Positions 61,513-64,000 of a stretch of DNA of 64,000 nt are shown piece by piece; position 1 is the stretch's first letter; each line of letters opens with the position of its first letter. Made by a program: the position numbers and the translations under genes. Source of the stretch: Acidobacteriota bacterium (GTDB taxonomy: Bacteria > Acidobacteriota > Terriglobia > Terriglobales > Acidobacteriaceae); the NCBI GenBank assembly GCA_021846275.1, contig JAJZBZ010000002.1:727475-791474 (forward strand). Reading direction: 5' to 3'. The notes below the pieces were generated by a model. That model was given only the letters and a program-made list of their open reading frames with translations. It ran no database searches and was not told where the DNA came from.

Positions 61513-62313
61513 TTACTCGGTAATGCTCATCGAGTAGATTTTGCCCGAACTGGCGAGGTTTGAGGTTGTGACGGAGCCGGGAGGCATGATGCCGTACTCA
61601 CCCTTGCCGAGTTTCTGGTCGAGGGTGAAGGTGTAAACGCGTGGAGCAATCTTCGTTGCCGTGAAGGGGACTTCGTCGCGCGTGGCTCCGCCGGAGCTGT
61701 GAATGACACCGCCGGTCATGGAGCGGAACTCGCGATTATTGCTGTTCACGCGCAGGCGCAGCAGCAGGTATTCCGTGGGTGCGGTGCCTTCGGGGACGTA
61801 GAGCGCTATGTGTACCGGGAACGTGGTGACGAATTTGGATTGCTTGCCGGGAATATGTCCGTTCATATCGCCTTTGATGATGCCGTCGGTTGCGAGCGAC
61901 TTCAGGAATCCTCCGGATTTGTAGTTGATGACCTCTGGCATCATCTCGGTCCATGCGCCGGAGGAGTTTTGGTAGTAGACGCCGACCTCGTCGATGCCCG
62001 GTGGCAGCGAAGAACCGGATACGGAAGCATTCGTAGCAGCCGCGTTTGCGCTCGCGACCGCGGTCTTCAGGCCGCTTGCCTTGTTCACAATCGCTTCCAT
62101 CAGCTTGTCATCCAGACCGGCAGACTTGAGCGCGATAAGGCCGGCTGGGGATACGTCGAATTTGGCTTTGGCGGCTTGGATAGTGGTCAGGATCAGGTCG
62201 TCGGAGAGCCCAGCCTTTTTCATCTGGATGATGCCGTCGTTGGTGAGTAATTGCTGGGCTGAGGCGGCGAGCCAGAAGGCAGAGAAACAGAGCAGGAGAG
62301 CAATTTTTCGCAT
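61513..62313 (-). CDS. Conserved secreted hypothetical protein
   Basis: A 266-aa protein with signal peptide 'IALLLCFSAFWLAASAQ'. The first 75 mature residues are helical with repeated 'LKSAGLDDKLMEAIV'-type segments. A linker follows, then a beta-rich C-terminal domain ('FPVHIALYVPEGTAPTEYLLLRL', 'REFRSMTGG', 'YTFTLDQKLGKGEYGIMPPGS'). I do not recognise a named family, though such proteins recur in acidobacteria. It precedes mutL on the same strand with a 57-bp gap. Confidence 0.7.
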   Translation of the reverse strand: MRKIALLLCFSAFWLAASAQQLLTNDGIIQMKKAGLSDDLILTTIQAAKAKFDVSPAGLIALKSAGLDDKLMEAIVNKASGLKTAVASANAAATNASVSGSSLPPGIDEVGVYYQNSSGAWTEMMPEVINYKSGGFLKSLATDGIIKGDMNGHIPGKQSKFVTTFPVHIALYVPEGTAPTEYLLLRLRVNSNNREFRSMTGGVIHSSGGATRDEVPFTATKIAPRVYTFTLDQKLGKGEYGIMPPGSVTTSNLASSGKIYSMSITE

Positions 62314-62528
62314 GGCCGCACGATAGCACGGGGAGGTGCGCGTCGCAATGGAAATTCTGCGGGAATTTGCGCGGCTCCGTTGCCGGGCCGGAGGATTGCC
62401 CGCCGCGCGTGGCTGTGGTAGGCTGAAGGTCTGTGCCTATCCCGAAGGCAGCGCGAAAGTGTGCCTGAAGTATGGTTTCGGGGTTGGCGCAGGAGTGGCC
62501 TGGGAGACAGGCCAGAGCGGGTTGAAGG

Positions 62529-62604
<76 letters not shown>

Positions 62605-62833
62605 GAAAGATTGCCGGTGACGCGGGCTTCCGATGCGGTATCGGGGTCTGTGCGCCGGGGTAGAAGAATGGGTTTTTCCGGTTCGGCGCAGCAGTCGGGT
62701 GCCGGGCCACATCCTCCGCGGTGATCCCACTGAGGCGCAGGAAGACCAAAGCCGGACGTGCTCCGGAGGGTTTTTGATGCGTCGAAAAATGGCGTAAGAG
62801 CCGGGGAAATCCGAGGTTGGTTGAGCGGGTTGT

Positions 62834-62921
62834 GCACAGGTGGCCGAGTGGTTAATGGCAGCAGACTGTAAATCTGCCGTCCTTTGGGACTACGAAGGTT
62901 CGAATCCTTCCCTGTGCACCA
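62834..62921 (+). tRNA. tRNA-Tyr(GTA)
   Basis: An 88-nt class II tRNA with acceptor gcacagg/cctgtgc, anticodon stem gcaga/tctgc with loop 'ctgtaaa' (GTA), a long variable arm ('cgtcctttgggactacg'), T-loop 'ttcgaat', discriminator A, encoded CCA. Confidence 0.97.
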
Positions 62922-62981
62922 GCAAGAGGCCGGAGCGCGGCAGGCCGAAGCAGCACGGGCGTGTCGGCCGGGATGGGTACG

Positions 62982-63255
62982 ATGTCAGGCGCAGGGCGTG
63001 TGGAGCGGAAGTATCGAGTGGCTCTGGCGCTGTATGTGGCGCTCGGCATACTGGCCTGGACGACGCTCGGCTCGGACGCGGTGCCGTTGTTTGGCAGGGT
63101 TGTACCGCTTCGAGTGCTGCCGATTCTGGTTTTGGGCGGTTTCGCGCTGCGGACCTGGGTAGCGATGCAGGCGGAGCGCATACGGCGCGAGGCAGGGGAT
63201 CGCGCAGAAGGTAAGGACGAGGCCGAAGGTCGCAGGGTCGTCGGTCGCGAGCAGG

Positions 63256-63260
<5 letters not shown>
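62982..63260 (+). CDS. Small two-helix membrane protein between tRNA genes
   Basis: A 92-aa product from the ATG at 62982, with earlier in-frame GTG 62961 and ATG 62973 as alternatives. Two hydrophobic helices ('VALALYVALGILAWTTL', 'VVPLRVLPILVLGGFALR') are followed by a charged tail of Arg/Glu. It sits between tRNA-Tyr and tRNA-Thr(GGT). Its TGA stop falls inside the first five bases of the tRNA-Thr gene, so the transcript must be processed without spoiling either. Unknown family, and existence is moderately supported by composition and helices. Confidence 0.55.
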
Positions 63261-63331
<71 letters not shown>

Positions 63332-63366
63332 GAGTTTGAGCCGCCGAGGCTGGCGGCAGGTTTTGA

Positions 63367-63441
63367 GCGGGAGTAACTCAGTGGTAGAGTCACAGCCTTC
63401 CAAGCTGTTGGTCGCGAGTTCGATCCTCGTCTCCCGCTCCA
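63367..63441 (+). tRNA. tRNA-Gly(TCC)
   Basis: A 75-nt cloverleaf with acceptor gcgggag/ctcccgc, anticodon stem acagc/gctgt with loop 'cttccaa' (TCC, reads GGA/GGG), T-loop 'ttcgatc', encoded CCA. Confidence 0.97.
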
Positions 63442-63466
63442 AGAGGTTGGTTCGTTCGCAGTCGGG

Positions 63467-63805
63467 ATGGCAAAGCGTTTGCAGGTGAGGGCGGAGATGT
63501 TCGAGCAGGCGGCGATCGCGGTACAGAACGAGGCCGATTACCAGTTGCTGCATGATCGTGTGGCGGCGGCGTTTTCCGGCACCCGCGTGGATCTTTTTCT
63601 GGCCTCGGTGAAGGCGCGTCGGCTGCGTGTGCGGCAGTTTGAGCAGATTCTGGCGGCGGGGCTGCTGGGCGAGGATGGAAGCCGGTTGTATCAGGCGCTG
63701 CCGGTCAGCGACCAGGCGCTGATGCGAGAGTTTTATCTGGCGCAGGTGGAGCGGGTGCCCGCTGATCTGCGCGCGAGGTTTGCAGGGATTTACGCCTACT
63801 ACTGA
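63467..63805 (+). CDS. Conserved helical protein upstream of tuf
   Basis: A 112-aa mostly helical protein ('EQAAIAVQNEADYQLLHDRVAAAF', 'RLRVRQFEQILAAGLLGED', 'MREFYLAQVERVPADLRARF') with no recognised domain. It lies between tRNA-Gly and tuf in the same direction (94 bp to tuf), so it is probably part of the tRNA-tuf transcript. No signal or membrane segment is present. Confidence 0.65.
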   Translation: MAKRLQVRAEMFEQAAIAVQNEADYQLLHDRVAAAFSGTRVDLFLASVKARRLRVRQFEQILAAGLLGEDGSRLYQALPVSDQALMREFYLAQVERVPADLRARFAGIYAYY

Positions 63806-63898
63806 GTGGGCGCACGGGTTCACCCCCGGCGATGCCGACGGGTGCGAATCAAACGACAGGGACGAGCGAGACGAGTCTGGAAAGGATCAGAGGGAGAG

Positions 63899-64000
63899 AT
63901 GGCGAAGGAGAAATTTGATCGTTCGAAGCCGCATGTGAATGTGGGTACGATTGGGCACATTGACCATGGGAAGACGACGCTGACGGCGGCGATTACGAAG
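63899..64000 (+). CDS. tuf: Elongation factor Tu (5' end, runs off window)
   Basis: The first 34 codons of EF-Tu: '[20 protein letters not shown]' followed by the G1 P-loop region '[15 protein letters not shown]'. The purine-rich 'aggatcagagggagag' supplies the ribosome site. Location directly after a Thr-Tyr-Thr-Gly tRNA run is the classic bacterial tRNA-tuf arrangement. The gene is cut by the right edge. Confidence 0.97.

Overview
The window is GC-rich bacterial DNA that looks like an acidobacterium of the Terriglobia type. The supporting signs are an Oar-like TonB-dependent receptor with an N-terminal carboxypeptidase-regulatory domain, a reaction-centre-type dihaem cytochrome c, several very large secreted beta-rich proteins, CHASE2 cyclase, caspase-like and DUF4384 proteins, and a dispersed intergenic repeat of about 105 bp whose copies contain 'gggaatgacaac'. 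Species cannot be named from the sequence alone. No rRNA, CRISPR array or prophage was seen.

Layout. 0-2.6 kb: an IS630-family transposase relic, repeat copies, an ArsR/AHSA1 pair and an AT-richer islet of small genes. 2.6-9.9 kb: a polysaccharide deacetylase, panB-panC, a dihaem cytochrome c, a secreted protein with DP(N/D)RP motifs, a Bcp peroxiredoxin, and a coupled DUF2165/oxidoreductase-cytochrome pair. 9.9-19.8 kb: a nitrogen/amide catabolism and uptake locus (RidA-like, acetamidase/formamidase, NMT1-type binding protein, nucleoside deaminase, FAD oxidase, creatininase-like amidohydrolase, CocE-type hydrolase, ABC ATPase and permease, DUF3891), mostly joined by 4-bp stop/start overlaps. 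19.8-28.7 kb: the TonB-dependent receptor, an HpxZ/AtzH-like protein, a methyltransferase, a membrane protein, an AlaC-type aminotransferase and an MBL-fold hydrolase.

28.7-47.1 kb is the most unusual part. A CHASE2 adenylate/guanylate cyclase and a tandem GlcG/HbpS-like lipoprotein precede a dense redox locus. That locus holds a c554-like pentahaem cytochrome, a NuoE-NuoF fusion, a 746-residue multi-Fe-S protein carrying two internal cyclic-nucleotide-binding domains, a membrane protein with two H-x13-H pairs (dihaem b pattern), a membrane-anchored decahaem cytochrome with an eleventh degenerate site, a 1271-residue decahaem/LVIVD-propeller fusion, and an outer-membrane beta-barrel. Inferred model: electrons from NAD(P)H or formate/H2 enter the NuoEF/Fe-S module, pass through the b- and c-type haems, and reach a periplasmic or cell-surface acceptor, with cyclic nucleotide as a possible gate.

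47.2-56.8 kb: an orphan Pycsar-effector-like (DUF5706) membrane protein lies convergent to a caspase/EF-hand/PEGA/TPR protein, next to a DUF4384 protein, followed by a three-gene surface/adhesion set (lipoprotein, 1322-aa FG-GAP/Ig/IPT protein, Ig-like anchored protein). 56.8-64 kb: cmk, a basic-tailed putative winged-helix protein, mutL, then a tRNA-Thr(TGT)/Tyr(GTA)/Thr(GGT)/Gly(TCC) cluster leading to the start of tuf.
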